In this document: in pieces, positions 36,765-46,333 of the stretch
Layout of the letters: every line of letters begins with the position of its first letter
Numbering within the stretch: position 1 is the first letter of the stretch
Assembly (NCBI RefSeq): GCF_030816935.1
Contig: NZ_JAUSYO010000001.1
Coordinates: forward strand, 1,860,001 to 1,924,000
Direction: 5' to 3'
DNA: 64,000 nt
Source of the DNA: Arthrobacter sp. B3I9
Lineage (GTDB): Bacteria; Actinomycetota; Actinomycetes; Actinomycetales; Micrococcaceae
Notes under the pieces: model-generated
Told to the model about the DNA's origin: nothing
Database searches by the model: none
Seen by the model: only the letters and a program-made list of their open reading frames with translations
Translations under genes and position numbers: made by a program

Positions 36765-37592
36765 GTGCCGCCGCCGGGGACGGTCGTGACGGCCACGTGG
36801 GCGGAGTTCCGGCGGGCGCGCCGCCGGTCCCGCCTGGCCTGGGCCATCCTGGCCGCCGGGGTCTTTGTGGTGGTTGGAGGACTGGGCTGGTTCTTCGCGG
36901 TCGGCCAGTTCACCGCCTTCGGGCCGCCGTCGGACGGGCCCCACGAGGCGCGGGTCCTTGCCCAGGGCTGGATGAAGGCCGTCCCGTCCGTCCGCGCGGT
37001 CCCGACCGGCGCCGCGCTTGCGTTGCTGGACACGCTGGCGGTCAAGGGCCGGGCGGCGAGCGGGGACTATGACCGCAGCGCGTTCGGCCAGGCTTGGCTC
37101 GACGTCGACCGCAACGGCTGCGACACCCGCAACGACATCCTCCGCCGCGACCTGGCGGACGTCGTCTTAACGGAAGCCTCCCGTTGCCAAGTCGCCGGCG
37201 GATCCTTCCAGGAGCCGTACACCGGGCAACGGACCACCTTCCGCCGCGGTGCGGAGAGCAGCAAGGCCGTGCAGATCGACCACGTCGTGGCGCTCGGGGA
37301 TGCGTGGCAGAAGGGGGCGCAAAAGCTGACACCCCAACAGCGCGAGCACCTCGCGAACGACCCCCTGAACCTCATCGCCGCCGACGGCCAGGCGAACCAG
37401 GACAAGAGCGCGTCCGACGCCGCCACCTGGCTGCCGCCGAACAGGAACTTCCGCTGCCACTATGTTGCCCGGCAGATCTCGGTCAAGGCTGCCTACCGCC
37501 TGTGGGTCACACCGGCGGAGAAGGACGCGATGAAAAGGGTCCTCGGGTCCTGCCCGCAGCAGCAGACCGTTGTCCCGCACCCGCTCCGCTGA
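36765..37592 (+). CDS. Membrane-anchored HNH nuclease (DUF1524-like)
   Basis: An N-terminal membrane helix (LAWAILAAGVFVVVGGLGWFF) places the rest outside the cell. The C-terminal domain has the HNH-type motif VQIDHVVALGDAW, then NDPLNLIAADGQANQDKSA and DAATWLPPN, as in DUF1524/GmrSD C-terminal nucleases. Conserved Cys residues (NGCDTRND, EASRCQV) may form a disulfide, which fits an exported enzyme. The start is GTG at 36765 or 36786. Secreted nucleases of this type are common in actinobacteria, for nutrient DNA use or competition; which applies is unknown. Confidence 0.83.
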   Translation: MPPPGTVVTATWAEFRRARRRSRLAWAILAAGVFVVVGGLGWFFAVGQFTAFGPPSDGPHEARVLAQGWMKAVPSVRAVPTGAALALLDTLAVKGRAASGDYDRSAFGQAWLDVDRNGCDTRNDILRRDLADVVLTEASRCQVAGGSFQEPYTGQRTTFRRGAESSKAVQIDHVVALGDAWQKGAQKLTPQQREHLANDPLNLIAADGQANQDKSASDAATWLPPNRNFRCHYVARQISVKAAYRLWVTPAEKDAMKRVLGSCPQQQTVVPHPLR

Positions 37593-37660
37593 GGGATCGG
37601 AGGCGTACGCGGAAGGCCGGGTTGATGATACGAAGACGGACTTGCTCAGTAGACTGCATC

Positions 37661-38113
37661 ATGGACATTGTGCGATACGTGACGCCGCTGCTGGGCAGCT
37701 GGCAGGGAACAAACCGCTCCCGGCTCATGCCGACGGATGATTATCAGGACTCGGCGGCCACCGCCACCGTAGAAGTGACGGCCGCGCACTTCGCGAGCAT
37801 CGCCTACACCTGGTCCGACGGCGAGAGCCCGCAGGAAGGCCTGTTGCTGATGGCCGGAGGAGCCACTGACGCGGAACCGGCCACTGCGGTCTGGGTGGAC
37901 TCCTGGCACACGGGCAGGGCACTTATGCAGTTCTCCGGGACTGTCGGCGAAGACGGTGTCCTCCTGCTCCACGGCTCCTACGCCGCGCCGACCGGCCCGG
38001 ACTGGGGCTGGCAGATCCACCTCCACCCGGCTCCGGACGCCCGCATCACCATGCACAACATCGTGCCGGGCGAGAACCCCTACCAGGTGGTGGAGCTCGC
38101 ACTCCAACGGTAG
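37661..38113 (+). CDS. Conserved hypothetical protein, DUF1579-like
   Basis: The 150-residue protein begins MDIVRYVTPLLGSWQGTNRS and continues with alternating beta strands (ATVEVTAAHFASIAYTWSD, RALMQFSGTVGEDGVLLLHG), consistent with a small beta-barrel. It resembles DUF1579-type proteins, which is tentative. No signal peptide is visible. The next gene starts 9 bases after its stop, so the two are probably co-transcribed. Confidence 0.7.
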   Translation: MDIVRYVTPLLGSWQGTNRSRLMPTDDYQDSAATATVEVTAAHFASIAYTWSDGESPQEGLLLMAGGATDAEPATAVWVDSWHTGRALMQFSGTVGEDGVLLLHGSYAAPTGPDWGWQIHLHPAPDARITMHNIVPGENPYQVVELALQR

Positions 38114-38122
38114 GGTGCCGGA

Positions 38123-38833
38123 ATGGACATCATTCTCGTACCCGGATTCTGGTTGGACGCCTCGTCATGGGATGAGGTCACACCTCCCCTCGTCGCGGCC
38201 GGGCACAAGGTCTACCCCCTGACGTTGCCCGGCCTCGAGTCCGCCGATGCTCCGCGGGCGGGCATCGGCCTGCGCACCCATGTTGACGCCGTCGTGGCGA
38301 AGATCGATGCCTTCGACGCACCCGTGGTCCTGGTGGGCCACTCCGGCGGGGGAGCCATCATTCACGGCGCCGTCGACGCCCGCCCAGACCGGGTGGCGCG
38401 GGCAATCTACGTGGACAGCGGCCCGCTCGCCGAGGGCGGGGTCATCAACGACGAACTGCCCACCGAAGGCAACGACATGCCGCTGCCGCCGTGGGAACTG
38501 TTCGAGGACGAGGACCTTGTCGACCTGACAGACGAGCTGCGGGCCATGTTCCGCGCCCGCGCCATCCCGCAGCCGAAGGCGGTGGCGCAGGACCAGCAGC
38601 ATCTCGGCGACGAACGCCGCTATGACGTTCCAGCCACCGTGATCGCCTGCGAATTCCCGTCCTCGATGCTGACGCAAATGATCGAGGCCGGCCACCCGTA
38701 CGTCGCGGAGCTCGGACGGGTCCGGGACGTCGAATATATCGATCTGCCCACCGGCCACTGGCCGCAGTTCACCAGGCCGGCCGAGCTCGGCGCCGCGATC
38801 CGGTCCGCCCTCGAACGGGCTTCCGGGAACTAG
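38123..38833 (+). CDS. Alpha/beta hydrolase
   Basis: The 236-residue cytoplasmic protein shows an oxyanion strand IILVPGFWLDASSWD, the nucleophile elbow VLVGHSGGGAIIHG and a C-terminal His in LPTGHWPQFTRP. These fit the alpha/beta hydrolase triad. Substrate is unknown; the small size and short lid suggest an esterase-type enzyme. It follows the DUF1579-like gene closely. Confidence 0.88.
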   Translation: MDIILVPGFWLDASSWDEVTPPLVAAGHKVYPLTLPGLESADAPRAGIGLRTHVDAVVAKIDAFDAPVVLVGHSGGGAIIHGAVDARPDRVARAIYVDSGPLAEGGVINDELPTEGNDMPLPPWELFEDEDLVDLTDELRAMFRARAIPQPKAVAQDQQHLGDERRYDVPATVIACEFPSSMLTQMIEAGHPYVAELGRVRDVEYIDLPTGHWPQFTRPAELGAAIRSALERASGN

Positions 38834-38988
38834 CCCGCCGTGGCAGTTCTGAACTGAGGAGGTTCCGCGCAAATTCCCCTCCTTTGGGACTCGCTGCCGG
38901 TGTGTCGCGCCAAACCGCCGTCGAATTCCTGCCCGTCGGCGTCAAAGTTGGGGAGATTCCGCGCGCGCGACTAGGGTCACCCGGGACG

Positions 38989-39561
38989 TCAGTGCCCGAA
39001 CGGGTCCGGGTCCACGCCGGGCATCCACGTCAGCCCGGGGACGCCCCAGCCGCTTTTCTTGGCCTGCTTCATGGCCTTGCGTGCGTACCGGTCGATCAGC
39101 CGGTTGACGTAGAGCTTGCCGTCGAGGTGGTCGTATTCGTGCTGGATCACCCGGGCGAACCAGCCGGTGGCCTCAAACTCCACAGGCTTGCCGTCGCCGT
39201 CGAATCCCTGGACGCGTGCCCACTCGGCGCGCTTGAGCGGGTACTGCCCGCCCGGAAAGGACAGGCACCCTTCCTCTTCCTCATCCGGGTCCGGCAGCGC
39301 GCCCGATACCTTCGAGAGCGTCAGCACCGGGTTGACCACGACTCCGGACGGCGGGGCGCCGTCGTCGTTGGCGTATTTGTAGACGAAGAGCCGCTTGCCC
39401 ACCCCGACCTGGGGTGCGGCGAGGCCGACGCCGTTGGCGGCGTCGTTGGTCTCGAACATGTCCGCGATCAGGGTGCGGAGTTCGTCGTCGAAAACTTCGA
39501 CCTCAGCCGCCCGGCGGTGCAGTACCGGCTCGCCCCAGATGGTGATTGGCAGAACGGTCAT
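38989..39561 (-). CDS. def: Peptide deformylase
   Basis: The enzyme removes the formyl group from new proteins. All three motifs are present: GVGLAAPQVG, EEGCLSFPGG with metal-binding Cys, and QHEYDHLDG with two His ligands and the catalytic Glu. At 190 residues with a basic tail (YARKAMKQAKKSGWG) it matches actinobacterial type I enzymes. A methionine aminopeptidase gene lies at 43.5 kb, so both N-terminal processing enzymes are in the window. Confidence 0.96.
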   Translation of the reverse strand: MTVLPITIWGEPVLHRRAAEVEVFDDELRTLIADMFETNDAANGVGLAAPQVGVGKRLFVYKYANDDGAPPSGVVVNPVLTLSKVSGALPDPDEEEEGCLSFPGGQYPLKRAEWARVQGFDGDGKPVEFEATGWFARVIQHEYDHLDGKLYVNRLIDRYARKAMKQAKKSGWGVPGLTWMPGVDPDPFGH

Positions 39562-39605
39562 GTCAGGTGTGTCCTCGAATGCTTCTTGGCGGTGCTTGGG
39601 AACGC

Positions 39606-40760
39606 TCAGCCGGCGATAGTGCGACCGACGACGTCGCGCATGATTTCATTGGTGCCGCCGAAGATCGTCAGCAGGCGGGCGGCGAGAAAGGCCTGGGCTA
39701 CGGGGTACTCCATGATGTAGCCGTAGCCGCCGTGCAGCTGCAGGCAGCGGTCGGTGATGGACTTGGCGCGCTCGGAAGCCCACAGCTTCGCACGGGCGGC
39801 GGCGGCGGCGTCGAGCTCTCCGGCGTTGAAGGCGAGAATCGCCTGGTCCACATAAGCCTCGGTGACCTCCACCTCGGTGAGGATGTCGGCAAGGGCAAAG
39901 CGGCTGTTCTGAAAGTCGATAACACGTTCGCCAAAGGCATTGCGTTCCTTCGTGTACCGGACAGTCGCCTCGTAGATGGCCCGGACGACGGCGGAGCTTG
40001 CCGCGGCGATCGCGAGCCGGCCCTGGGGGAGCTGCTCGGCGGCGTACTGCAGGCCCTTGCCCTCCTCACCCACGAGGTCGGCGTGCGGGACGCGGACGTT
40101 GTCGAAGAACAGCTCGGCCGTGTCCGAGGCCTTGAGGCCCATTTTGTCCAGCTGCTTGCCGGTGTTGTACCCCTCGCCCTTGCGGACCATGAAGAGGGAG
40201 AAGGAGTCGTGGTTTCCCCGGCCTGTGCCGCCGTCGGTCCGGGCCAGGACCAGGGAGGCATCGCCGGAAATGCCGTTGCCGATGAAGGTCTTCTGCCCGC
40301 TGACCAGCCAGCCGTCGCCGTCGCGGACGGCTTTCGTGCGGATGCCGCGCAGGTCTGAGCCGGCACCGGGTTCGGTCCAGGCGATGGACGTGACGGTCTC
40401 ACCGGACACCATGCCGGGCAGCCAGCGGCTCTTGAGGTCATCCGAAGCGTACGCCAGCAGGTGGGGGAGGACCATGTCGTCGTGCAGGTGGAAGGCGAGG
40501 CCTACCGCGAGGTGGTTGCTCTTGGCGAACTCCTCGTCCAGCACGGCCCGGAACCGGTAGTCGGCCATGCCCACGCCGCCGAACTCCTCCGGAACCGCGA
40601 GGCCCAGCAGGCCCTGTTCACCGGCCGCCGTCCACAGCTCGCGGGACATCATGTGGTCCCTGTCCCATTGGGCGTAATGCGGGGCCACGGTCCTGGCATT
40701 GAATTCGGCTGCCATCTCACGGAACATCTCGTGGTCTTCTTCAAAGAGCGTGCGCTTCAT
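39606..40760 (-). CDS. Acyl-CoA dehydrogenase
   Basis: A flavin-dependent dehydrogenase of 384 residues. The N-terminal helical domain, the central segment TSIAWTEPGAGSDLRGIRTKA (FAD site) and the C-terminal QLHGGYGYIMEYPVAQAF (with the signature before the catalytic Glu region) are typical. TIFGGTNEIMRDVVGRTI closes the protein. The catalytic base is expected in the EYP segment. The chain-length preference cannot be read. It lies 45 bases upstream of def in the same orientation. Confidence 0.93.
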   Translation of the reverse strand: MKRTLFEEDHEMFREMAAEFNARTVAPHYAQWDRDHMMSRELWTAAGEQGLLGLAVPEEFGGVGMADYRFRAVLDEEFAKSNHLAVGLAFHLHDDMVLPHLLAYASDDLKSRWLPGMVSGETVTSIAWTEPGAGSDLRGIRTKAVRDGDGWLVSGQKTFIGNGISGDASLVLARTDGGTGRGNHDSFSLFMVRKGEGYNTGKQLDKMGLKASDTAELFFDNVRVPHADLVGEEGKGLQYAAEQLPQGRLAIAAASSAVVRAIYEATVRYTKERNAFGERVIDFQNSRFALADILTEVEVTEAYVDQAILAFNAGELDAAAAARAKLWASERAKSITDRCLQLHGGYGYIMEYPVAQAFLAARLLTIFGGTNEIMRDVVGRTIAG

Positions 40761-40806
40761 TGCAGTCCTTCCGGTGACAGGTCCTTGGACGACGCTGGAC
40801 AGACAA

Positions 40807-40840
40807 CAAAGGCCGCACCGGATATCCGGTACGGCCTTCG
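40807..40840 (-). terminator. Terminator of tRNA-His
   Basis: Arms at 40809-40821 and 40826-40838 form a 13-bp stem with one mismatch. Read leftward it is followed by a T-rich tail (TTTGTTGT). It lies about 35 bases beyond the 3' end of tRNA-His. Confidence 0.8.
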
Positions 40841-40874
40841 TCTAAGGTCGGACAATTAAGCCGTCCTTCATGAG

Positions 40875-40948
40875 GGTGAGCGACGGGGGTTGAACCCGCG
40901 ACCTCCTGGACCACAACCAGGCGCTCTGCCAACTGAGCTACGCCCACC
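40875..40948 (-). tRNA. tRNA-His (anticodon GTG)
   Basis: The leftward sequence folds into a cloverleaf with anticodon loop TTGTGGT (GTG). The extra 5' G at 40948 pairs with C73 at 40875, the diagnostic feature of tRNA-His. CCA is not encoded. Confidence 0.97.
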
Positions 40949-41080
40949 ATGTGCCCCGCCATGCCCTCCGGTTGAACCGGCTGGCCGAAAAGGCAACGAC
41001 AAATAGCTTACCTGCTCTTCGGGGCAGCTTTCGCCACTTTTCCGGTTTCAGGCGAAAATTTCCGGAAAACGTGGCGCAGA

Positions 41081-41719
41081 TTACCCCGGGAGCTGCTCCG
41101 CGGGGCTCGTCCCGGCCGGCGCCATGACCTTTTTGGCGATCTGTTGGGCCGTGGCGCTGTCAGGTCCGGGGGCCGGAACAAACACGGCCTCGCGGTAGTA
41201 GCGCAGCTCGTCGATCGAATCCTTGATGTCGCCGAGGGCGCGGTGGCCGCCAAGCTTGGCGGGGGACTGGAAGTAGGCCCGCGCGAACCAGCGCCGGGAC
41301 AGCTCCTTGATGGTGCTCACGTCGATGACCCGGTAGTGCAGGTGCTCCACCAGTTCGGGCATGTCCCGGACCAGGAAGACGCGGTCCGTACCCACCGAGT
41401 TGCCGCCCAGGGGTGCCTTCTTGGGATCCGGCACCCACTTCTTGATGTAGTCCAGCACCATGGCCTGGGCTTCCGCCATCGTTTTGCCGTGCGGCAGTTC
41501 CGCCAGCAGCCCGGACCGCGTGTGCATGTCCCGCACGAAATCGCCCATCTGGGCCAGTGCGGCGTCGTCCGGCTTGATGACGACGTCGACGCCGTCGCCC
41601 AGGATGTTGAGTTCGGAGTCGGTCACCAGCGCGGCCACCTCGATGAGGGCGTCGTTCTTCGTGTCCAGGCCGGTCATTTCGCAGTCGATCCAGACGATGC
41701 GTTCGTTAGTAATAGGCAC
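41081..41719 (-). CDS. orn: Oligoribonuclease
   Basis: Orn degrades short RNAs, including pGpG, to mononucleotides. It is a DEDDh exonuclease: [10 protein letters not shown] has Asp12 and Glu14, and the later motif [19 protein letters not shown] supplies the catalytic His and Asp. The [17 protein letters not shown] segment contains the third Asp. At 212 residues it is slightly longer than E. coli Orn because of a C-terminal tail. Confidence 0.95.
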   Translation of the reverse strand: MPITNERIVWIDCEMTGLDTKNDALIEVAALVTDSELNILGDGVDVVIKPDDAALAQMGDFVRDMHTRSGLLAELPHGKTMAEAQAMVLDYIKKWVPDPKKAPLGGNSVGTDRVFLVRDMPELVEHLHYRVIDVSTIKELSRRWFARAYFQSPAKLGGHRALGDIKDSIDELRYYREAVFVPAPGPDSATAQQIAKKVMAPAGTSPAEQLPG

Positions 41720-41757
41720 GCGCCCAGCCTACCGTTTCGTCCCCGTTCAGCTGTCCG

Positions 41758-43434
41758 ATGCTAGGATTTCGGGTACGCAGCCTTCGAAGTTTTTCGTTCT
41801 CGCGGCGTGCTCCCAGGCCAGCCCGTGCGGCCGCCGCGGGCGGATACGAGCCCCACGACAGATTGGACGATCCTGAGATGATGGCGCCTGTACCGGCGAC
41901 GGGGAAGACGGTCGAAGGTACGTCCCCTTCGGTGGTTGTGGCAGAAGTGGATAACGCCCGGTCGCCACTGCTGGCGGGGTTCGTCGGATCAATGTTCATG
42001 GCGATCGGTTCGCTGGGTGTCGGCTGGCTCGCGCCGGCCTCCGAGCTCCGGAGGGTCCCGCTGTTCATCTGGATGCGCACCGAAGCCGTCGGCGTGGGCG
42101 TCTGCATCGTCCTGCTGGCTTTCGGCGGGATGCTGCTGGTCCGTGCCTGGCTGCGGCTGGGCCAGCGTGTGCAGGTTTGGGGCGCCGGTGCCCGCAAGGC
42201 GACGTTGCAGGCAGTCGTCGCCTGGGGGCTGCCGCTGATGTTCTCCGTCCCGCTGTTCAGCCGCGACGTCTACGCCTATATCGGCCAGGGCCGCCTGATG
42301 GTGGAAGGCTTCAACCCCTACGAAAACGGCATCTCGGCGCTGTCCAACTATTTCCAGCTCGGCGCCGACAAGATGTGGACCGAGGCTCCTGTTCCTTATG
42401 GCCAGCTTTTCCTTTGGATCGAGCAGGCGGTCGTCTGGGTCACGAACGTGCATCCGGAAGGCAGCATCATGCTGTTCCGGCTCGCAGCCCTGGTCGGCAT
42501 CGTCCTGTGCGTGGTCTACGTGCCCAAGCTTGCCGAGCTGCACGGGGTCAACGCGCATCGCGCGCTGTGGCTGACCGCGGCCAATCCGCTGTTCCTCACC
42601 AACTTCATCGCCAGCGTCCACAACGATGCGCTGATGATCGGGCTGGCCCTGGCGGGGCTGTACTACTGCGCTACCCGCCGCGTCATCCTCGGGCTGGTGC
42701 TCGTCACGCTGTCCATCTCCGTCAAGCCCATCACCATCGTGTTCCTGCCTTTCATCGGCCTGCTCTGGGCCGGCAAGAACGCCAGTTGGCCGCGGAAGTT
42801 TGTGTACTGGGGCCTCACCGCCGGAATCAGCCTGGCATTGCTCTACGCCATGAGCCTGGTCAACGGCTTCGGCTTCGGCTGGATCAACGGACTTTCCGCT
42901 CCGGGCAGTATCTGGATCTGGTACGCCCCGGTCGGGCTGCTGGGCCTTGTGGTCGCCTCGATCTCCAATGCGTTCGGCCTCGACGGGTGGGGGCTCGCCA
43001 AGTGGGTGTACGACGCCGGCAAGCTGCTCGCGCTCGGAATCGTTGCCTGGCAGATCTTCCGGGGGGACCACGACCGCCTGATGCGCCGCCTGACGCTGGC
43101 GTTCGCCGCCGTCGTCGTCCTGGCCCCGATGATCCAGTCCTGGTACGTCGTCTGGCTCATTCCGCTCTTTGCGGTTACAGGCATCCGAGATGACTGGCAG
43201 GTCAAGGCGCTCTACTTCATCGTCTCCTTCTTCATGGTGTACGCCATCTCCGACCAGCTGGAAGTCTTCCCGTACCTGCAGACGGCGGACCTGGGCCTGG
43301 CCCTCGCCCTGGCCCGCAACGCCGCCGCGATCATCGCCCTGCTCTTCGCCCTCTACCTGATTTTCCTCGACCCGAAGACGAAGATGCTGTTCAGCAAGCC
43401 GGAGGAACCGGTCACCACCAGGCCGGTCATCTAG
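41758..43434 (+). CDS. MptB-like polyprenol-phosphate mannosyltransferase, polytopic membrane protein
   Basis: The protein has about 13 membrane segments and the GT-C motif SRDVYAYIGQGRLMVEGFNP early in the chain, as in MptB, which adds alpha-1,6-mannose during lipomannan-type glycan synthesis in mycobacteria and corynebacteria. The acidic RDVYAY site is the expected catalytic loop. The first 45 residues look nonconserved; ATG 41878 or 41881 (MAPVPATG) may be the true start. Arthrobacter makes lipomannan-like glycolipids, which agrees, but the product here is inferred. Confidence 0.82.
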   Translation: MLGFRVRSLRSFSFSRRAPRPARAAAAGGYEPHDRLDDPEMMAPVPATGKTVEGTSPSVVVAEVDNARSPLLAGFVGSMFMAIGSLGVGWLAPASELRRVPLFIWMRTEAVGVGVCIVLLAFGGMLLVRAWLRLGQRVQVWGAGARKATLQAVVAWGLPLMFSVPLFSRDVYAYIGQGRLMVEGFNPYENGISALSNYFQLGADKMWTEAPVPYGQLFLWIEQAVVWVTNVHPEGSIMLFRLAALVGIVLCVVYVPKLAELHGVNAHRALWLTAANPLFLTNFIASVHNDALMIGLALAGLYYCATRRVILGLVLVTLSISVKPITIVFLPFIGLLWAGKNASWPRKFVYWGLTAGISLALLYAMSLVNGFGFGWINGLSAPGSIWIWYAPVGLLGLVVASISNAFGLDGWGLAKWVYDAGKLLALGIVAWQIFRGDHDRLMRRLTLAFAAVVVLAPMIQSWYVVWLIPLFAVTGIRDDWQVKALYFIVSFFMVYAISDQLEVFPYLQTADLGLALALARNAAAIIALLFALYLIFLDPKTKMLFSKPEEPVTTRPVI

Positions 43435-43461
43435 GCGGTCTGTGGCCCTAGAGTTGGAGCC

Positions 43462-44229
43462 ATGGCCATGATTAAGACTCCAGCCGAGATTGCCCTGATG
43501 CGTGAGGCGGGCAGGGTGGTCGCGAACACCCTGGCGGCTGTCCGGAGCGCCGCCGCGGTCGGAGTGTCCCTGAAGGATCTGGACACCCTTGCGGCGGCAG
43601 TGATTGCCGAGGCCGGCGCCACGCCCGCGTTCCTGAATTACAAGCCGCGCTGGGCGTCAGTCCCGTTCCCGGGGGTCATCTGCACCAGCGTCAACGACGC
43701 CGTTGTGCACGGGATCCCCAACGACTACCGGCTCCGGGACGGTGACCTGCTCAGCGTCGATTGCGGCGCCTTCCTCGAAGGCTGGTGCGGCGACGCCGCC
43801 ATCAGCTTCATCGTCGGCACGCCGGACCCCGCGGACCAGGGGCTGATCGACGCCACCGACGCCGCCCTGGCGCGGGGCATTGATGCCGCCCGGATCGGGA
43901 ACAAGATGGGCGACCTCGGCTACGCGATCGGCGGCGCCTCACGCCGCGCCGGCTATGGCCTCCTTGCGGACCACGGCGGCCACGGGATCGGCAAGGCCAT
44001 GCACGCCGATCCGCATGTGCCCAATGACGGCAGGCCCGGCCGCGGCATCAAGCTGGCCGAGGGGCTCGTCATTGCCATCGAGCCGATGCTGATCCTCGGG
44101 GGCAACGACGACTATTTCCACGACGACGACGAATGGACCCTCCGCTCGGCGAACGGCCGCCGGGCCGCCCACAGCGAGCACACCGTGGCGGTCACGGCGG
44201 ACGGTCCGGTCATCCTGACCCTGCCTTAG
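43462..44229 (+). CDS. map: Methionine aminopeptidase type I
   Basis: The enzyme removes the initiator methionine. The pita-bread metal ligands are visible in LSVDCGAFLEGWCGDAA, DHGGHGIGKAMH, IAIEPMLILGG and AAHSEHTVAVT. The 255-residue length is typical. An ATG at 43468 (MIKTPAEIALMREAG) is an equally good start. It follows the mannosyltransferase by 27 bases. Confidence 0.96.
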   Translation: MAMIKTPAEIALMREAGRVVANTLAAVRSAAAVGVSLKDLDTLAAAVIAEAGATPAFLNYKPRWASVPFPGVICTSVNDAVVHGIPNDYRLRDGDLLSVDCGAFLEGWCGDAAISFIVGTPDPADQGLIDATDAALARGIDAARIGNKMGDLGYAIGGASRRAGYGLLADHGGHGIGKAMHADPHVPNDGRPGRGIKLAEGLVIAIEPMLILGGNDDYFHDDDEWTLRSANGRRAAHSEHTVAVTADGPVILTLP

Positions 44230-44741
44230 CGGCGGGCGCTGCCTTTGATCCGCTGCCGGTGGGCGGCGAGCCGCAGCTGGATGATGCGTGCGGCGCCGGC
44301 GATTGCCACCAGGACTCCGCCTCCGACGGCGGCGATGAACAAGGCGACGCCCAGGGCCACCGCTCCCTCCAGGCCAAAGAATTTCACCTGGACGTAGTCC
44401 TGGTTCTGCAGAATGAACACGATCAGCAGGATTAGCACCACCAGTGCGGAGGCGACGGCAACCCAGACCATTCCCGCCCGGGTGACCTTGCGCTGTTCCG
44501 GGCTTTCCGCCGGGCCGGAGCGGTCTGTTCCGGCCGTTCCTGCCGGCGTCCTGCCCGGGCCACCAACAGTGGCGACGCCGTCCGTTCGGGGTCCCGCAGT
44601 GGTCCCGGCGGCAAAATCCGCATCCGTCCCTGCGGGCGAGGCCTCGCTGGCGTAACCGCTGTCCGTGTAGCCGGCGTTGCCGGCCGCCGGAGGCTGCTGC
44701 GCGGGTTCGGTGGGGTCGAACTCTCGGGGTGTCTGGGTCAT
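44226..44741 (-). CDS. LapA-like (DUF1049) membrane protein
   Basis: The first 85 residues are hydrophilic and Pro/Gly/Ala-rich. Two membrane helices follow (MVWVAVASALVVLILLIVFI and GAVALGVALFIAAVGGGVLV), separated by QNQDYVQVKFFGLEG, the hallmark of DUF1049/LapA proteins. The function in Gram-positives is unknown. The stop overlaps the convergent map stop by four bases. ATG 44741 is preferred over longer frames. Product length is 171 residues. Confidence 0.87.
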   Translation of the reverse strand: MTQTPREFDPTEPAQQPPAAGNAGYTDSGYASEASPAGTDADFAAGTTAGPRTDGVATVGGPGRTPAGTAGTDRSGPAESPEQRKVTRAGMVWVAVASALVVLILLIVFILQNQDYVQVKFFGLEGAVALGVALFIAAVGGGVLVAIAGAARIIQLRLAAHRQRIKGSARR

Positions 44742-44998
44742 GGCGGCCGTACCTTTCACGAGTCGTCCCGGCGGGCGGGATGAGCGGCTCGACGCCGGGC
44801 GGCGTCCCTTGTGGCGGCGGAGGCCGGAAGCTTCCGGCCACTGCCCTTGAATCAATAGTAAGCCTACTGATCATGAGGATTCGGGTCCACCACCCCACCG
44901 GCGCCGCACGTGGCGGCACTGCGGGGCCCGCTGTTGGCACTGCCGGTGCGGCGGTATAACGTCAGGGCAAAGGGGTGCCTGACGGAGGAGGTGCGGCC

Positions 44999-46015
44999 GT
45001 GACCATCATCGACAACGCCGTCTATGTGGACGGTCACCGGACCGCTGACCCCGAAGGCCTGGAAGAGACGTACTTCATCCTGCGCCAGCGCCAGGGCATG
45101 GCCTGGATCGGGCTCTACCGGCCGGACGCGGAGGAGCTGCAATCGGTCGCGGACGAATTCGACCTCAATCATCTGGCCGTCGAGGATGCACTGGCGGGCC
45201 ACCAGCGGGCCAAGGTGGAGCATTACGGCGAGACGCTTTTTCTGGTGCTGCGCCCGGCCCGCTACCTGGACGACCTGGAAAAGGTCGAGTTCGGAGAGAT
45301 CCACGTCTTCACCGGTGCGGATTTCGTCGTCACTGTCCGCCGCGCCGAGTCGCCCGACCTTGCCCGCGTCCGGCGGCGGATGGAAGCTGACCCGGAGTTC
45401 CTGGCACTCGGCCCGGACGCGGTGCTCTACGCGATTCTTGACCAGGTGGTCGACGAGTACGAGCCCGTGGCCACCGGCCTGGAGAACGACGTCGACGAGA
45501 TCGAAGACGACCTCTTCGCGGCGGACCCGGGTGTCTCCCGCCGGATCTACGAACTATCCCGGCAGGTCATCATGTTCCAGCGTGCGACCGCACCCCTCAA
45601 TGCCATCCTGCAGACGCTGATGGCCGAATCGCGTAACCGCCATCCCGGACCGGAGTTGCAGGACCACTTCAGGGATGTGCTGGACCACGTGCTGCGCCTC
45701 AGTGAACGCATCACGGCTTTCCGCGCCCTGCTGCAGAACGCGCTGGCGGTCAACGCCGCGCTCGTGGCGCAGCGGCAGAACGACGAGATGCGGCTGCTGA
45801 CAGAATCCAGCTACGCCCAGAACGAGCAGGTCAAGCGGATTTCCTCATGGGCTGCGATTTTGTTCGCGCCGACGTTGATCGGCACGATCTACGGCATGAA
45901 TTTCCGCTCGATGCCCGAGCTCGACTGGGTCTTCGGTTATCCGATGGCGTTGGGGCTGATGGTGGGGATGGGCCTGGCGCTGTTCTGGACGTTCAAACAC
46001 AACAAGTGGATCTAG
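44999..46015 (+). CDS. corA: CorA-type magnesium/divalent-cation channel
   Basis: CorA forms a pentameric Mg channel. The cytoplasmic funnel covers about residues 1-270, with LNHLAVEDALAGHQRAKVE near the start. Two C-terminal membrane helices flank the selectivity motif YGMNFRSMPELDW, ending in the basic tail FKHNKWI. GTG 44999 is chosen because GGAGGAG (44984-44990) lies eight bases upstream. It is 338 residues, normal for the family. No Mg-sensing leader was recognised upstream. Confidence 0.95.
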   Translation: MTIIDNAVYVDGHRTADPEGLEETYFILRQRQGMAWIGLYRPDAEELQSVADEFDLNHLAVEDALAGHQRAKVEHYGETLFLVLRPARYLDDLEKVEFGEIHVFTGADFVVTVRRAESPDLARVRRRMEADPEFLALGPDAVLYAILDQVVDEYEPVATGLENDVDEIEDDLFAADPGVSRRIYELSRQVIMFQRATAPLNAILQTLMAESRNRHPGPELQDHFRDVLDHVLRLSERITAFRALLQNALAVNAALVAQRQNDEMRLLTESSYAQNEQVKRISSWAAILFAPTLIGTIYGMNFRSMPELDWVFGYPMALGLMVGMGLALFWTFKHNKWI

Positions 46016-46333
46016 GATTCCGGGACCGGAGATCCACGGGTAGGCGGAAATCCTGGTGGTGGGCAGACAATGAAGTGCCCGCCGGCGGTGAGGTGCCGGC
46101 GGGCTATACAGTTGTCTATTCAGTTGTGATTACCGTGCACAAGCCCGTGGTCCTCAACCGTTCTGCGCACGGCGCGGGCCGGAAACAATGGTCAGTTCGC
46201 GCTCACGCATCACCCAGCCTGCAACGACGACGGTAGCGGCCCGACCCTTGGAAAAGCTGGGGAGCCGGCATCGCCCGGAACAAAGAAGCGGCCCCGGCGT
46301 GCGTTTCCGCAGGCCAGAGCCGCTTTTCCTCGG
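46016..46333. other. Intergenic region between corA and tRNA-Arg
   Basis: It contains a GC-rich hairpin after corA (CCCGCCGGC 46078-46086 with GCCGGCGGG 46095-46103) and a terminator-like stem for the leftward tRNA at 46286-46325. No gene is supported. Confidence 0.6.
46286..46325 (-). terminator. Terminator of tRNA-Arg
   Basis: AAGCGGC (46286-46292) pairs with GCCGCTT (46319-46325); read leftward it ends in TTCTTTG. The loop is long (26 bases) with internal pairing possible. Confidence 0.55.
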
